From: Psychrobacter immobilis
GTDB taxonomy: Bacteria; Pseudomonadota; Gammaproteobacteria; Pseudomonadales; Moraxellaceae
Assembly: GCF_904846065.1 (NCBI RefSeq)
Contig: NZ_CAJGZV010000001.1
Location: forward strand, 1,922,001 to 1,986,000
Length of the DNA: 64,000 nucleotides
Direction of reading: 5' to 3'
Shown: positions 44,181 through 52,647 of the stretch, one piece after another
Numbering within the stretch: position 1 is the first letter of the stretch
Layout: each line of letters opens with the position of its first letter
Program-made: the position numbers and the translations under genes
Notes under the pieces: model-generated
Databases searched by the model: none
Told to the model about the DNA's origin: nothing
Seen by the model: the letters and a program-made list of their open reading frames with translations, nothing else

Positions 44181-45972
44181 TTAATTCCTCCTTGATGGGC
44201 GACGATCGCCAATTTTTCCATTTTGCTGTCTGACCAATGCCTGGATTTAGCGAATTGGTCGGATCTAGTTTTTTATAAAAAGTATGTAGTGCAGGTTTTG
44301 CGGTATAGACATGACCCACGTTGTGTTCAGCAGGGTACTCTATACGGCGGCGATCATAAAACGCCAATAGCTCATTCTTGAATTTTTTTGCATCCACCTC
44401 GGGGTGTAGCAGATAATCTTGATGCATGACATGGCAAAAAAAATGTCCCAAATAAAAGGTTTTACTGACTTGCTTTTGTAAGTTAATAGGTAGCACTTCA
44501 TTCCAATCTACGGCATTCCTTGGTAAGGCAATGTCGGTAGACAACAGCTCGCCAAATCTTGTGTGGTTAAGATTGTGATAACGAAACATGGCAGCGGTTG
44601 CCGCACTACGAAACACCAATAATGCTTGGGATTCTGCTGCTGTACAAAGATGTACGACGCCTTGATGATGCTGCATATGGGACTGTAGAAATACTTGAGC
44701 GGCGGCAATATGACCATGACTGCCGTTATCATTGCTATTATCATCGTCCGTACTATTGCCATCCGCAACTTTAATGATTAAATGATAACGATAGGAGCAC
44801 GCCTGCTCAGCCAAAGAATTGGGTAATGACGGCGGCATAAAAGTACTAGCTATTTGTAGCATACGATCTGGTAAAGTCTGAGGCAGTCGCCATTTATCCA
44901 AATAATAGCCAATCTTGGCTTGTAACCGATACAATGCTCCTATCTTACTGGCTGGCAGTTTTCGCATACTTAAGCAAGTATCGCGGCCATAGCGCATGGT
45001 AATATCGTTGTAATCTTGATGCATATATTCTGCCAAAATAGGCAGGTTTAGCTCGCTTTTTAACCACTGTTGCCTGAGTGTGGTCAAAGTATCGGCGTCA
45101 TTGGTCGAGATATAAAACGTTTGCTCTTGCGTCGGTTTGGCAAATGTCGCGACTCGAACCGCAAAGACGATGACTTTGCCTGCTGAACCAGAGGCTTCAT
45201 ATAATCCGTTAGGGTCATTATTAAATCTAGCAGGTGTGTCTGCCTCGCAATCACGCACCTTATGTTGATAATGATGGTTTGTACAGGACTTGCTGTTGGC
45301 ACTATCTGGATTTTTATTGAACGTGCCAGCTTGTAGGTTTCCAAGCATCTCTTCTGGAGCTGCGCCTAAATCAATGCCTAAGTGATTGATTAATTCAAAC
45401 TCACCCATGGCATTACGTTTGGCAAATAGTGACATCTCGGTATACGCTGGACCACGCTGCACCAACATACCGCCAGAGCTGTTGCAAATACCGCCAATCA
45501 CCGAAGCACCAACACAACTTGAGCCCAGCACTGAATGCGGCTCACGCCCTAACGGCGCAAGCTGAGACTCCAACTGCTGGAGGCTAGCCGCTGGCAAGGC
45601 AACAAGCTCTGCTGCATCATTGAGCAGATGAACACCGCCCAATCGTTGCATAGAAATCACGACGACTGCTCGATCGTACTCTCCGTACGGTGTCGAGCCT
45701 CCGGTCAACCCTGTGTTAGCAGCCTGTACAATAATAATCGCATCAGCCGCCGCACAGAGATTAATGACGCGCCATAGTGCCACAAGAGAGTCTGGTATCA
45801 CAACTGCCGCCACAGCATCGGTGATAGAAGCAATCGCCCCTTGTGTATACGACTGCTGCTGGCTGGGTTTGGTCAATACATTGGTCGCGCCAACAACGGC
45901 GGATAAATCCGTTAATAAGCTTGCCAGCGAGGTACTCAAGCGACCAGACGAGCGGTTAGCATGTGGCATCAT
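44161..45972 (-). CDS. dld: D-lactate dehydrogenase (quinone), Dld type
   Basis: Membrane-bound FAD enzyme that oxidises D-lactate to pyruvate and feeds electrons to the quinone pool. The 603 residues follow E. coli Dld (571): FAD-binding AANTGLTGGSTPYGEYDRAVVVIS, GREPHSVLGSSCVGASVIGGICNSSGG, SLFAKRNAMGEFELINHLGIDLG, GKVIVFAVRVATF, the membrane-binding middle, and the end YPAEHNVGHVYTAK...DPTNSLNPGIGQT. Two extra stretches are seen, one of them an Asp/Asn/Ser-rich run (about residues 403-420). AAGGA precedes the ATG. Dld fits pyruvate-lactate turnover; its link to the guanidino genes is not obvious. Confidence 0.9.
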   Translation of the reverse strand: MMPHANRSSGRLSTSLASLLTDLSAVVGATNVLTKPSQQQSYTQGAIASITDAVAAVVIPDSLVALWRVINLCAAADAIIIVQAANTGLTGGSTPYGEYDRAVVVISMQRLGGVHLLNDAAELVALPAASLQQLESQLAPLGREPHSVLGSSCVGASVIGGICNSSGGMLVQRGPAYTEMSLFAKRNAMGEFELINHLGIDLGAAPEEMLGNLQAGTFNKNPDSANSKSCTNHHYQHKVRDCEADTPARFNNDPNGLYEASGSAGKVIVFAVRVATFAKPTQEQTFYISTNDADTLTTLRQQWLKSELNLPILAEYMHQDYNDITMRYGRDTCLSMRKLPASKIGALYRLQAKIGYYLDKWRLPQTLPDRMLQIASTFMPPSLPNSLAEQACSYRYHLIIKVADGNSTDDDNSNDNGSHGHIAAAQVFLQSHMQHHQGVVHLCTAAESQALLVFRSAATAAMFRYHNLNHTRFGELLSTDIALPRNAVDWNEVLPINLQKQVSKTFYLGHFFCHVMHQDYLLHPEVDAKKFKNELLAFYDRRRIEYPAEHNVGHVYTAKPALHTFYKKLDPTNSLNPGIGQTAKWKNWRSSPIKEELNDELSR

Positions 45973-46018
45973 AGACGTTCTTCCTTGAGCGACCAGCCTT
46001 TATTATGCTTAGTGTTGG

Positions 46019-46126
46019 TATAGTTGGTTCAATATAATTTAGATACAAGGAAGGCGAGTGAAAGTACTACAAATAGTAGACTAAGCGAGCCTGACACCGT
46101 ATCTGATTTATATAGGATTAACTATA
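46019..46126. repeat. Palindromic intergenic repeat, copy 2 (108 bp)
   Basis: The ends TATAGTTGGTTCA and AGGATTAACTATA are inverted repeats; inside, GATACAAGG and CACCGTATC pair again, and AGTACTAC...GTAG forms the centre. It matches the copy at 4396-4502 in the same direction. This copy lies between the aruI-like gene (3 bases from its stop codon) and dld, where its folded RNA could affect the transcript. Confidence 0.72.
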
Positions 46127-46129
46127 TTG

Positions 46130-47863
46130 TTAGCTAAAGCAGGTAAACGTCATACCCATTTCAATCAAAAAGTCATCGGCTTCATCAACTTCATAAATGA
46201 TGGGTTGCTTGCCCTTGATATCTTCTTTTAAAGCGTCGAGCAATTGCTGTTTGGCTGTGATTCTGCGATAACCTGCACCAAATCCTGCTGCCAGCGGCTC
46301 AAAGTTCGGCGTCTTAATATTGACCCCGATTAGTGGCAATCCGCCCTCTTCCATATAACGACGAATCTCGCCATAGCCTTGGTTGTTCCACAGCAGCACA
46401 ATCAATGGCAGCTCAAGCTCGGCGGCGCAGATAAGTTCTGCAATCGTAAACTGAATACCGCCGTCGCCAATCAAGCTGACCACTGGACTGTTGGAACCAA
46501 TCATGGCACCAATGGCAGCAGGCAAACCATAACCTAACGTGCCAAACCCTGTTGACGAGTTAAACCATCGACGCGTCGCCAATGCCTCAAAACCAAGATT
46601 GCCGCTATAGACAGGCTGCGTTGAATCACCAACGAAGATGACGTCTTTTACTTCATCTCGAATCAATTGAAGTAGCGCATTTTGCCCAGCAAAATCTGGT
46701 GTCATTCCTGCTAATAGTGCTTGTTTTGCCTCATTTACTCGTGATGCCGCTTGATGATTTAACGCCTGACCCTTTAAACGACTACATAGACCACTTACCG
46801 CCATTTGCGCATCGGACAATACTGCGATATCTGCTCTAAAAGGACGCTGTAATTGCTGGGCATCGCAATCGATACGAATCAACATACCGTTGATTTTGAA
46901 TCCACCATTAAAGAACACATCATAATCAGTCTCACCCAGCTCAGTACCAATCGCCAACACCCAATCAGCCTCAGCAATAACGGCACGACCTGCCTCTAAT
47001 GACTGATTGCTACCCAAACTTAATGGGTGGCTAGGTGGCAGCAAACCTTTGGCATTGATGGTTAAAAACGTCGGTGCATCGATAAGCTCTGCTAGGGTTT
47101 GCGCGTCATGATCGACATCGACGCAGCCACCACCATAAAGTATCACTGGATTTTTTGCCGCTTTTAGAGATTCAACGATAAAATCTAATTGCGTAGGATT
47201 GGGCAGCGGTCTCATTACTTGAGGTAACGTTAAACCATGTGCATCAGTCGAATTTTTTACAAATTTATTTAAATAAGGAGTTAAATCAGAGGGCTTTGCG
47301 ACATGACTGGCATCTGCGGTAATCACATCAATGGGCAACTGGATATGCACTGGCCCTGGACGTGCGCCATTAAATAATGCAAATGCTTCAGCGATGACCT
47401 TGGGTAACGATTCAGGCTGCCAAATAGTTTTGCTCGTGAGCGCTACCTTACTGACCATGCCTTGCTGATCGTGCAATTCATGCAAGTGCCCTTCACCGCT
47501 GCCCGTATCTGCCACTTTATTAACACTAGAAATCACTAGCATCGGAATGGAGTCAGCCAATGCTTGTGCCATGGCCGTCATGATGTTTGTCATACCCGGA
47601 CCTGTAATAATAAAGCAAACCCCCACTTTACCAGACGCGCGGTAATAGCCATCAGCCATAAACCCCGCACCTTGTTCATGACGCGGCGTCACGTGGCGGA
47701 TGTTGGTGTTTGGCAGACCACGATATAGCTCGACCGTATGCACACCCGGAATACCAAATACGGTCTCTACCCCATAATACTCTAGCCACTGTACAAGCAG
47801 CTCACCACATGTCAGAGACGGCGTGGCGGGCGCTGAAGAAGATGTTTGAAGCGTTTGCGTCAT
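46130..47863 (-). CDS. aruI: TPP-dependent 2-ketoarginine (5-guanidino-2-oxopentanoate) decarboxylase, AruI-like
   Basis: Decarboxylates 2-ketoarginine to 4-guanidinobutyraldehyde, the second step of the arginine transaminase pathway in Pseudomonas. It is a 577-residue acetolactate synthase-fold enzyme: FGIPGVHTVELYRGL with HEQGAGFMADGYYRASGKVG (catalytic Glu), a middle Rossmann-like domain, and the TPP motif GDGGIQFTIAELICAAELELPLIVLLWNNQGYGEI. The assignment over other keto-acid decarboxylases rests on the guanidinobutyrase that directly precedes it and the aldehyde dehydrogenase downstream. AGGATG stands before the ATG. Confidence 0.83.
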   Translation of the reverse strand: MTQTLQTSSSAPATPSLTCGELLVQWLEYYGVETVFGIPGVHTVELYRGLPNTNIRHVTPRHEQGAGFMADGYYRASGKVGVCFIITGPGMTNIMTAMAQALADSIPMLVISSVNKVADTGSGEGHLHELHDQQGMVSKVALTSKTIWQPESLPKVIAEAFALFNGARPGPVHIQLPIDVITADASHVAKPSDLTPYLNKFVKNSTDAHGLTLPQVMRPLPNPTQLDFIVESLKAAKNPVILYGGGCVDVDHDAQTLAELIDAPTFLTINAKGLLPPSHPLSLGSNQSLEAGRAVIAEADWVLAIGTELGETDYDVFFNGGFKINGMLIRIDCDAQQLQRPFRADIAVLSDAQMAVSGLCSRLKGQALNHQAASRVNEAKQALLAGMTPDFAGQNALLQLIRDEVKDVIFVGDSTQPVYSGNLGFEALATRRWFNSSTGFGTLGYGLPAAIGAMIGSNSPVVSLIGDGGIQFTIAELICAAELELPLIVLLWNNQGYGEIRRYMEEGGLPLIGVNIKTPNFEPLAAGFGAGYRRITAKQQLLDALKEDIKGKQPIIYEVDEADDFLIEMGMTFTCFS

Positions 47864-47986
47864 GAGTTAATCATCCTAAAAAGTTCAATCGCATTTAAAT
47901 AAGTTGTTCAGTATAAAACCCAAGCTGCTCTTTAATCCCTTATAAAAAGCAGCTTAATAAAAGCAGTTTGCGATTACAAATTATTC

Positions 47987-48955
47987 TTAATATACCGCCT
48001 TTACCTTATCGTCATAGCGCACACCCGGTAAGATACATAACATCTCAAACAGTAAGTTTGCCGCCAGTACTGAGGTGTTACCAAATGGATCATACGGCGG
48101 TGACACTTCTACTAAATCGCCACCTACCACATCAAGTCCGCGCATACCGCGAATGATTTCTATCGCTTGCGTTGAGGTCAAGCCACCGATTTCAGCAGTG
48201 CCCGTACCCGGTGCAAACGCAGGATCAATACCATCGATATCGAAACTCAAATAAACCGGACCATCACCGAGCTTTTCGCGTACTTCTGCCATTAATGGTG
48301 TCAGCGACTTGTACCAGCATTCCTCGGCAGGCACCACACGAAAGCCTTGCTGGGTTGACCAATCAAACTCTTCGGCGCTATAGCCTGTACCACGTAAGCC
48401 AATCTGTACCACACGGTTGCCATCGATTAAGTTCTCTTCGACAGCGCGGCGGAACGGTGTACCATGAGCAATCTTTTCGCCAAACATCTCATCGTTGATA
48501 TCTGCATGCGCATCGATATGCACCATGCCGACAGGGCCGTGTTTTTTGGCAAGCGCACGTAAGATAGGCAAGGCAATGGTATGATCGCCGCCCAACGTCA
48601 ATGGGATAGCCCCATGATTCACAATTTTATCAGTATAGAATTTTTCGATGATATCAATGCTTTTTAGCAAGTTGAAAGTATTGATAGGCACGTCGCCGAT
48701 ATCAGCAACTTGTAAAGACTCAAAAGGCGCTGCACGAGTGGCGACATTATAGGGACGAATCATGCGTGATTCATCACGAATTTGTCGTGGACCCAATCTC
48801 GCACCGCTACGGTTTGACGCACCAATATCTAAAGGCACACCCACAAACGCCACATCTAACCCTTCTGCATCAGCTTGAGTTGGCAAGCGCATCATAGAAG
48901 CAAAGCCGCCAAATCTTGGCATATCGTTGCCGCTTAATGGTTGATTGAATTTCAT
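47987..48955 (-). CDS. gbuA: Guanidinobutyrase, agmatinase/arginase family
   Basis: Hydrolyses 4-guanidinobutyrate to 4-aminobutyrate (GABA) and urea. The 322 residues follow Pseudomonas aeruginosa GbuA almost end to end: NDMPRFGGFASMMRLP, VGVPLDIGASNRSGARLGPRQIR, then the manganese-binding motifs GGDHTI, HIDAHADIND and SFDIDGIDPAFAPGTGTAEIGG. A guanidinobutyrase rather than an agmatinase is supported by this similarity and by the next gene, a 2-ketoarginine decarboxylase. AAGGATGTG precedes the ATG. It is the first gene of the minus-strand cluster and divergent from a LysR regulator. Confidence 0.9.
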   Translation of the reverse strand: MKFNQPLSGNDMPRFGGFASMMRLPTQADAEGLDVAFVGVPLDIGASNRSGARLGPRQIRDESRMIRPYNVATRAAPFESLQVADIGDVPINTFNLLKSIDIIEKFYTDKIVNHGAIPLTLGGDHTIALPILRALAKKHGPVGMVHIDAHADINDEMFGEKIAHGTPFRRAVEENLIDGNRVVQIGLRGTGYSAEEFDWSTQQGFRVVPAEECWYKSLTPLMAEVREKLGDGPVYLSFDIDGIDPAFAPGTGTAEIGGLTSTQAIEIIRGMRGLDVVGGDLVEVSPPYDPFGNTSVLAANLLFEMLCILPGVRYDDKVKAVY

Positions 48956-49049
48956 AAATCACATCCTTGTTTCAGTTTGTTTAAAATAGGCAATTTTTTA
49001 TATGCTTTGACAATACCTAAATATTTGAAGTCAGACCATGGTAAAATTT

Positions 49050-49063
49050 AGAAGTAAACTTCT
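49050..49063. promoter_or_regulatory. Candidate LysR-type site between gbuA and the LysR gene
   Basis: AGAAGTAAACTTCT, a palindrome with six-base arms, lies in the divergent promoter; looser relatives (TTGAAGT, CAGAAGTTTG) flank it. Confidence 0.5.
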
Positions 49064-49188
49064 GGTTTTTCGTAGTAATTTAGATTTAACCGTTATTATC
49101 AGAAGTTTGATATAAATTTGATGTTAGAAAAGTGATAAATAGAAGATTCATTTTGATAGACATCATAGCTACTGAGGAATAATGACCG

Positions 49189-50088
49189 ATGCTAGATGAA
49201 TTGATAAAAATAGACATCAAAACCTTGCGTAGCTTTATGGCGATTGTAGAGTGTCAGGGCGTGACAGCCGCACAGTCTCGCTTAAATGTGACGACCTCTG
49301 TCATTAGTGGTCATTTGACCCATTTAGAAGATCGCTTAGGTATGACGCTTTGTCATCGCGGACGCGCAGGTTTTAAGCTGACAGAAGATGGCGCAGCGGT
49401 TTATGAAGCCTGTTTGAGTTTTACCGAAGCGGTTGCCAGTTTTCAGCATCAACTGCACTATATTCGCCAATTAGATTCGGTGCGTGGCGGTCATATCCGA
49501 CTGTGTCTCATTGACCAGATGCCGACGTTTTTTTATGACGCCTTGCGCCAATGCTTGGCTGCTAGCTATCGTGACAATCCCCTTATCCACTTTTCTATCG
49601 ATGTGCAAAGCCCTGAAAGCATGCTAGAGAAGCTGCTAAGCAACGAGAGTGATATTGGTGTGGGATATTTTGGCAGTTTTCCACCACTACTCACTTTTCA
49701 GCCAGCATTTATTGAAAAGCAGGTGGTCTGCTGTGGACGCGAGCATCGATTGTTTTATGAGTCAGAAGGGTTAACTTTTGAGGATTTGGAACAAAACTAT
49801 CCATGGATAAAACGAGGCTATATTACCGATTTGAGTATCAATCATGTCCGCCCAAAAACCTTGAGTGCCACCACTTATCATATGGAGGCAACTGCGCAGC
49901 TCATTCTGGCGGGTCATCATGTTGGTTACTTGCCTAATGATTTAGCCAAGCGTTATGAAGAAATGGGGCTGATGAAAATACTATTGCCCAATGAGGCCAG
50001 TTACGAGGTCAAGCATCATTGGGCTTATCGAGAAAACTTACACAAACAAGTCGCCGAGTTTTTAAGTCAAATGACGCGTCTTTTGTGA
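49189..50088 (+). CDS. LysR family transcriptional regulator
   Basis: A 299-residue regulator with an N-terminal HTH (residues about 8-66: IKTLRSFMAIVECQGVTAAQSRLNVTTSVISGHLTHLEDRLGMTLCHR) and a periplasmic-binding-protein-like effector domain (residues about 90-295). It is divergent from gbuA across a 230-base spacer, so it probably controls the guanidino/arginine-derived cluster in answer to an intermediate such as 4-guanidinobutyrate. In Pseudomonas the gbu regulator is also LysR-type; this is known, the extension here is inference. Confidence 0.9.
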   Translation: MLDELIKIDIKTLRSFMAIVECQGVTAAQSRLNVTTSVISGHLTHLEDRLGMTLCHRGRAGFKLTEDGAAVYEACLSFTEAVASFQHQLHYIRQLDSVRGGHIRLCLIDQMPTFFYDALRQCLAASYRDNPLIHFSIDVQSPESMLEKLLSNESDIGVGYFGSFPPLLTFQPAFIEKQVVCCGREHRLFYESEGLTFEDLEQNYPWIKRGYITDLSINHVRPKTLSATTYHMEATAQLILAGHHVGYLPNDLAKRYEEMGLMKILLPNEASYEVKHHWAYRENLHKQVAEFLSQMTRLL

Positions 50089-50128
50089 ATAATGACGGCA
50101 AATAGCTACATAGCTACCCTGCTGTTAA

Positions 50129-51904
50129 TCACTCTAGATGCTTTAAACCAATCGTTCTAAGCTTTCCTTTATCATCCACTTCTTTTATGACCAACGACCA
50201 TTCGTCATTGATGTCGACCGTATCACCCGATACTGGCTTTATCTCTAAGCTATCATTAATATATTCAGCGACCGTTTGATCCCACATACTTTTGGCGCTG
50301 TCCTCAGACTTGGATTTGAGTTTATCGACAAGCGACTCAGACGCCATAATACCGGTAAAAAATGGTAAATCTCCAAGCTTCACGCTTGGGGATAGCAGCC
50401 AATCGCCATAAAAGTCATCCATGGCTTTATGGTCAAGGGTCGTATCGTTGAAAATCTTAGCAATTTGGGTGGCGTGGTTTCCTGTCATCGCATACCACAC
50501 CCTATCACCGCATTTGAGCTTGGTATTTTCATCAACAACGATAATATGCTGCCTGCGTACCAAGGCAAAGACACTGATTTCATCAGGGTTTATGCGCTTA
50601 GAGATGGCCATTGGATGACGATCAATCGCAAATGCCCCTGACTTTACTTCAAACTCATATAAAGTAATGCTTGCTTTGTCAGATACCCAAACCTCATGCT
50701 CTTCTTCTGGATCTTTATTACTAGGAATACGCACTTTGAATAAATTTGCCATAAAAGGAATGGTCGTTCCCTGTAAAATCAAAGACAAAACCACCACGCC
50801 AAAAGCAATATCAAACAGCATAAAAGCGCCGTCTATTCCCGCCATCACCGGTAATATGGCAAGCGTAATAGGAACCGCGCCGCGCAGACCTACCCAAGAA
50901 ATAAAGCCGATTTCTCTGTCTTTAAATTTAAAGGGTTTCACACTGGTATAGACCGCAATAGGGCGAGCAATAAAAATCATAAAAGCTGCAATCGCGACGG
51001 AGTAATACCAAACATCAATCACATGCGATGGCGTCACCAATAACCCTAGTACCACAAACAATACCGCTTGTGACAACCACGCAAAGCTATCCATCACCCG
51101 CATCACATGCTCAGTTGAGCGCACTTTATGGTTACCAATTAGCACACCAGTGAGATAAATTGCCAAAAATCCACTGCCGCCAATCAGATTGGTTGCGGCA
51201 AAGACTGCCAAGCCAGCAGACATAATCAAAATGGCATACATACCTTCTGCCAAGTGTATTTTTGGTAACAGCCTTGCCAATAAATAACCAAACAGTAAGC
51301 CCATGCCCAAACCAAAGCCAAGCTGCTGTAATAACAACCCTAAAAAGCCCAGTATTGTCTGTCCAGCGGGATCAACATTTAAAGCGATTAATCCTGTCAC
51401 CAGCAAAATAGCCAAAGGATCGTTCGCGCCCGATTCTAGCTCCAATGTAGCCTGTACACGATCGTTAAGTTTGACGCCGCCATTACGCAATAGCGAAAAC
51501 ACCGCTGCTGCATCGGTTGAACCAACAATGGCCGCCATCAATAAACCAAGACGCCAATCGACATCGAGTAGCCAAGTGACGAATATACCCAGTATCATTA
51601 CCGTCGCAAGTACGCCCCAAGTGGCTAAGGTAATAGCAGGCTTGAGACCCACTCGAAATGACTTAAAAGACGTGCGTAGCCCACCATCTAACAAGATACA
51701 AGCAAGAGCCGCCTGCCCAACGAAATTAGCAAGCCCGTATTGGGCGAACTCGATACCTAAAATACCATCTTCGCCAGCCAACATCCCTACGATCAAAAAC
51801 AACAACAATAAAGGAACGCCCAAGCGCGCCGATAACGTACTTGCCATAATACTGGCGAAAATTAACAATGCCCCTACGAGATAGATGATATTTAAGGTAT
51901 CCAT
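50129..51904 (-). CDS. Potassium/proton antiporter, NhaP2/CvrA type
   Basis: Inner-membrane cation/proton antiporter. The 591 residues have about 12 membrane segments (1-385) with FLIVGMLAGEDGILGI, LLDGGLRTSFKSFR, GSTDAAAVFSLLRNGGVKL and LELESGANDPLAILL, the CPA1 hallmarks, followed by a cytoplasmic part with a RCK_C/TrkA-C domain (FAIDRHPMAISKRINPDEISVFALVRR) and a CorC-like end. E. coli CvrA (578) is the closest named relative. Convergent with the LysR gene; single gene in its unit. Confidence 0.9.
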   Translation of the reverse strand: MDTLNIIYLVGALLIFASIMASTLSARLGVPLLLLFLIVGMLAGEDGILGIEFAQYGLANFVGQAALACILLDGGLRTSFKSFRVGLKPAITLATWGVLATVMILGIFVTWLLDVDWRLGLLMAAIVGSTDAAAVFSLLRNGGVKLNDRVQATLELESGANDPLAILLVTGLIALNVDPAGQTILGFLGLLLQQLGFGLGMGLLFGYLLARLLPKIHLAEGMYAILIMSAGLAVFAATNLIGGSGFLAIYLTGVLIGNHKVRSTEHVMRVMDSFAWLSQAVLFVVLGLLVTPSHVIDVWYYSVAIAAFMIFIARPIAVYTSVKPFKFKDREIGFISWVGLRGAVPITLAILPVMAGIDGAFMLFDIAFGVVVLSLILQGTTIPFMANLFKVRIPSNKDPEEEHEVWVSDKASITLYEFEVKSGAFAIDRHPMAISKRINPDEISVFALVRRQHIIVVDENTKLKCGDRVWYAMTGNHATQIAKIFNDTTLDHKAMDDFYGDWLLSPSVKLGDLPFFTGIMASESLVDKLKSKSEDSAKSMWDQTVAEYINDSLEIKPVSGDTVDINDEWSLVIKEVDDKGKLRTIGLKHLE

Positions 51905-52118
51905 CTTTTTTTAAGCCCTATTTTTATAAATTGTAATGAATGGAGTTATCGCGATAATTTTAGTTTTAGTTTGCTACAGGTCACACCATAAAATCGCTCT
52001 TAAGAATAACATCTACGACCGAATCTATAAAAATTATCTGTAGAAATATGTACCGAATTTTATATATGCCGTTGATATATTGCCCTTTGACAGAGTTTAC
52101 GTTTTTTTCTAACCACAA
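51905..52118. other. Spacer between antiporter and GlpM-like gene
   Basis: AT-rich, no gene and no clear repeat. It holds the promoter of the antiporter gene. Confidence 0.4.
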
Positions 52119-52454
52119 CTAAGCCTGAATGTACTGCCATGTAAGGACCAAAATCGCTGCGGCTATTGTCCAAGCGACAACGCCGAACAGTAATGCCTTA
52201 TATAAGCTGACGTAACCGATGCTAAAAAATACCACAAAGGTATAAATAAGGTGCGGTATGACACCGAGCATACTAAATATTAATGCGACTTTTAAATCGG
52301 CGGGGCTACGCTCAGTACCCACAATAAAGTGACTGATTAATGTAAATGTGGGGAACAATGGCGCGAGTGCTGCCAAATAAAAAAATCTGGTTTGCGCGAA
52401 TAATTGAATCGCCAATACCATTAGAGCACCAATAAGCATTTTTAACCAAATCAC
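52119..52454 (-). CDS. GlpM-family membrane protein (YdgC-like)
   Basis: A small four-helix membrane protein, 111 residues. The piece FFYLAALAPLFPTFTLISHFIVGTERSPADLKVALIFSM matches E. coli YdgC/GlpM closely. GlpM was linked to glycerol metabolism and alginate in Pseudomonas; the function is not settled. The frame is open farther upstream, but I set the start at the GTG at 52454 because AGGAGA lies before it and the length then equals YdgC. It stands downstream of a keto acid decarboxylase gene and its terminator. Confidence 0.85.
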   Translation of the reverse strand: MIWLKMLIGALMVLAIQLFAQTRFFYLAALAPLFPTFTLISHFIVGTERSPADLKVALIFSMLGVIPHLIYTFVVFFSIGYVSLYKALLFGVVAWTIAAAILVLTWQYIQA

Positions 52455-52576
52455 GACGGGGTCATCTCCTATGGAATGATAAGGGCTGGAAATAGCCCAA
52501 TCCACCATGATACTAAAGTCTGCAAACCGACATAAGAGTAATAGCTGATTAATTAATCTATATGATAAAAAAGTGC

Positions 52577-52612
52577 AAAAAGCCCCATCTAGCAATGGTG
52601 CTAAATGGGGCT
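52577..52612 (-). terminator. Terminator of the keto acid decarboxylase gene
   Basis: Read on the minus strand, AGCCCCATTTAGCA pairs with TGCTAGATGGGGCT (one mismatch) around CCAT, followed by a TTTT run. Confidence 0.82.
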
Positions 52613-52647
52613 ATTCATTTTTATGAAGCGAGTTTTTTATTACTCAC

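Noticed and set aside
46130..47863. Acetolactate synthase (IlvB) for the TPP enzyme
   Set aside because: The fold is shared, but no small regulatory subunit or ilv gene is nearby, and it directly follows a guanidinobutyrase gene; AruI fits better.
48172..48498. A 108-codon plus-strand frame opposite gbuA
   Set aside because: Antisense to the metal-binding core of guanidinobutyrase.
51303..51884. A 193-codon open frame on the plus strand opposite the antiporter gene
   Set aside because: The minus-strand gene is a clear NhaP2-type antiporter in this stretch; the plus-strand protein is a Pro/Ser/Asn-rich shadow without a family or ribosome site.
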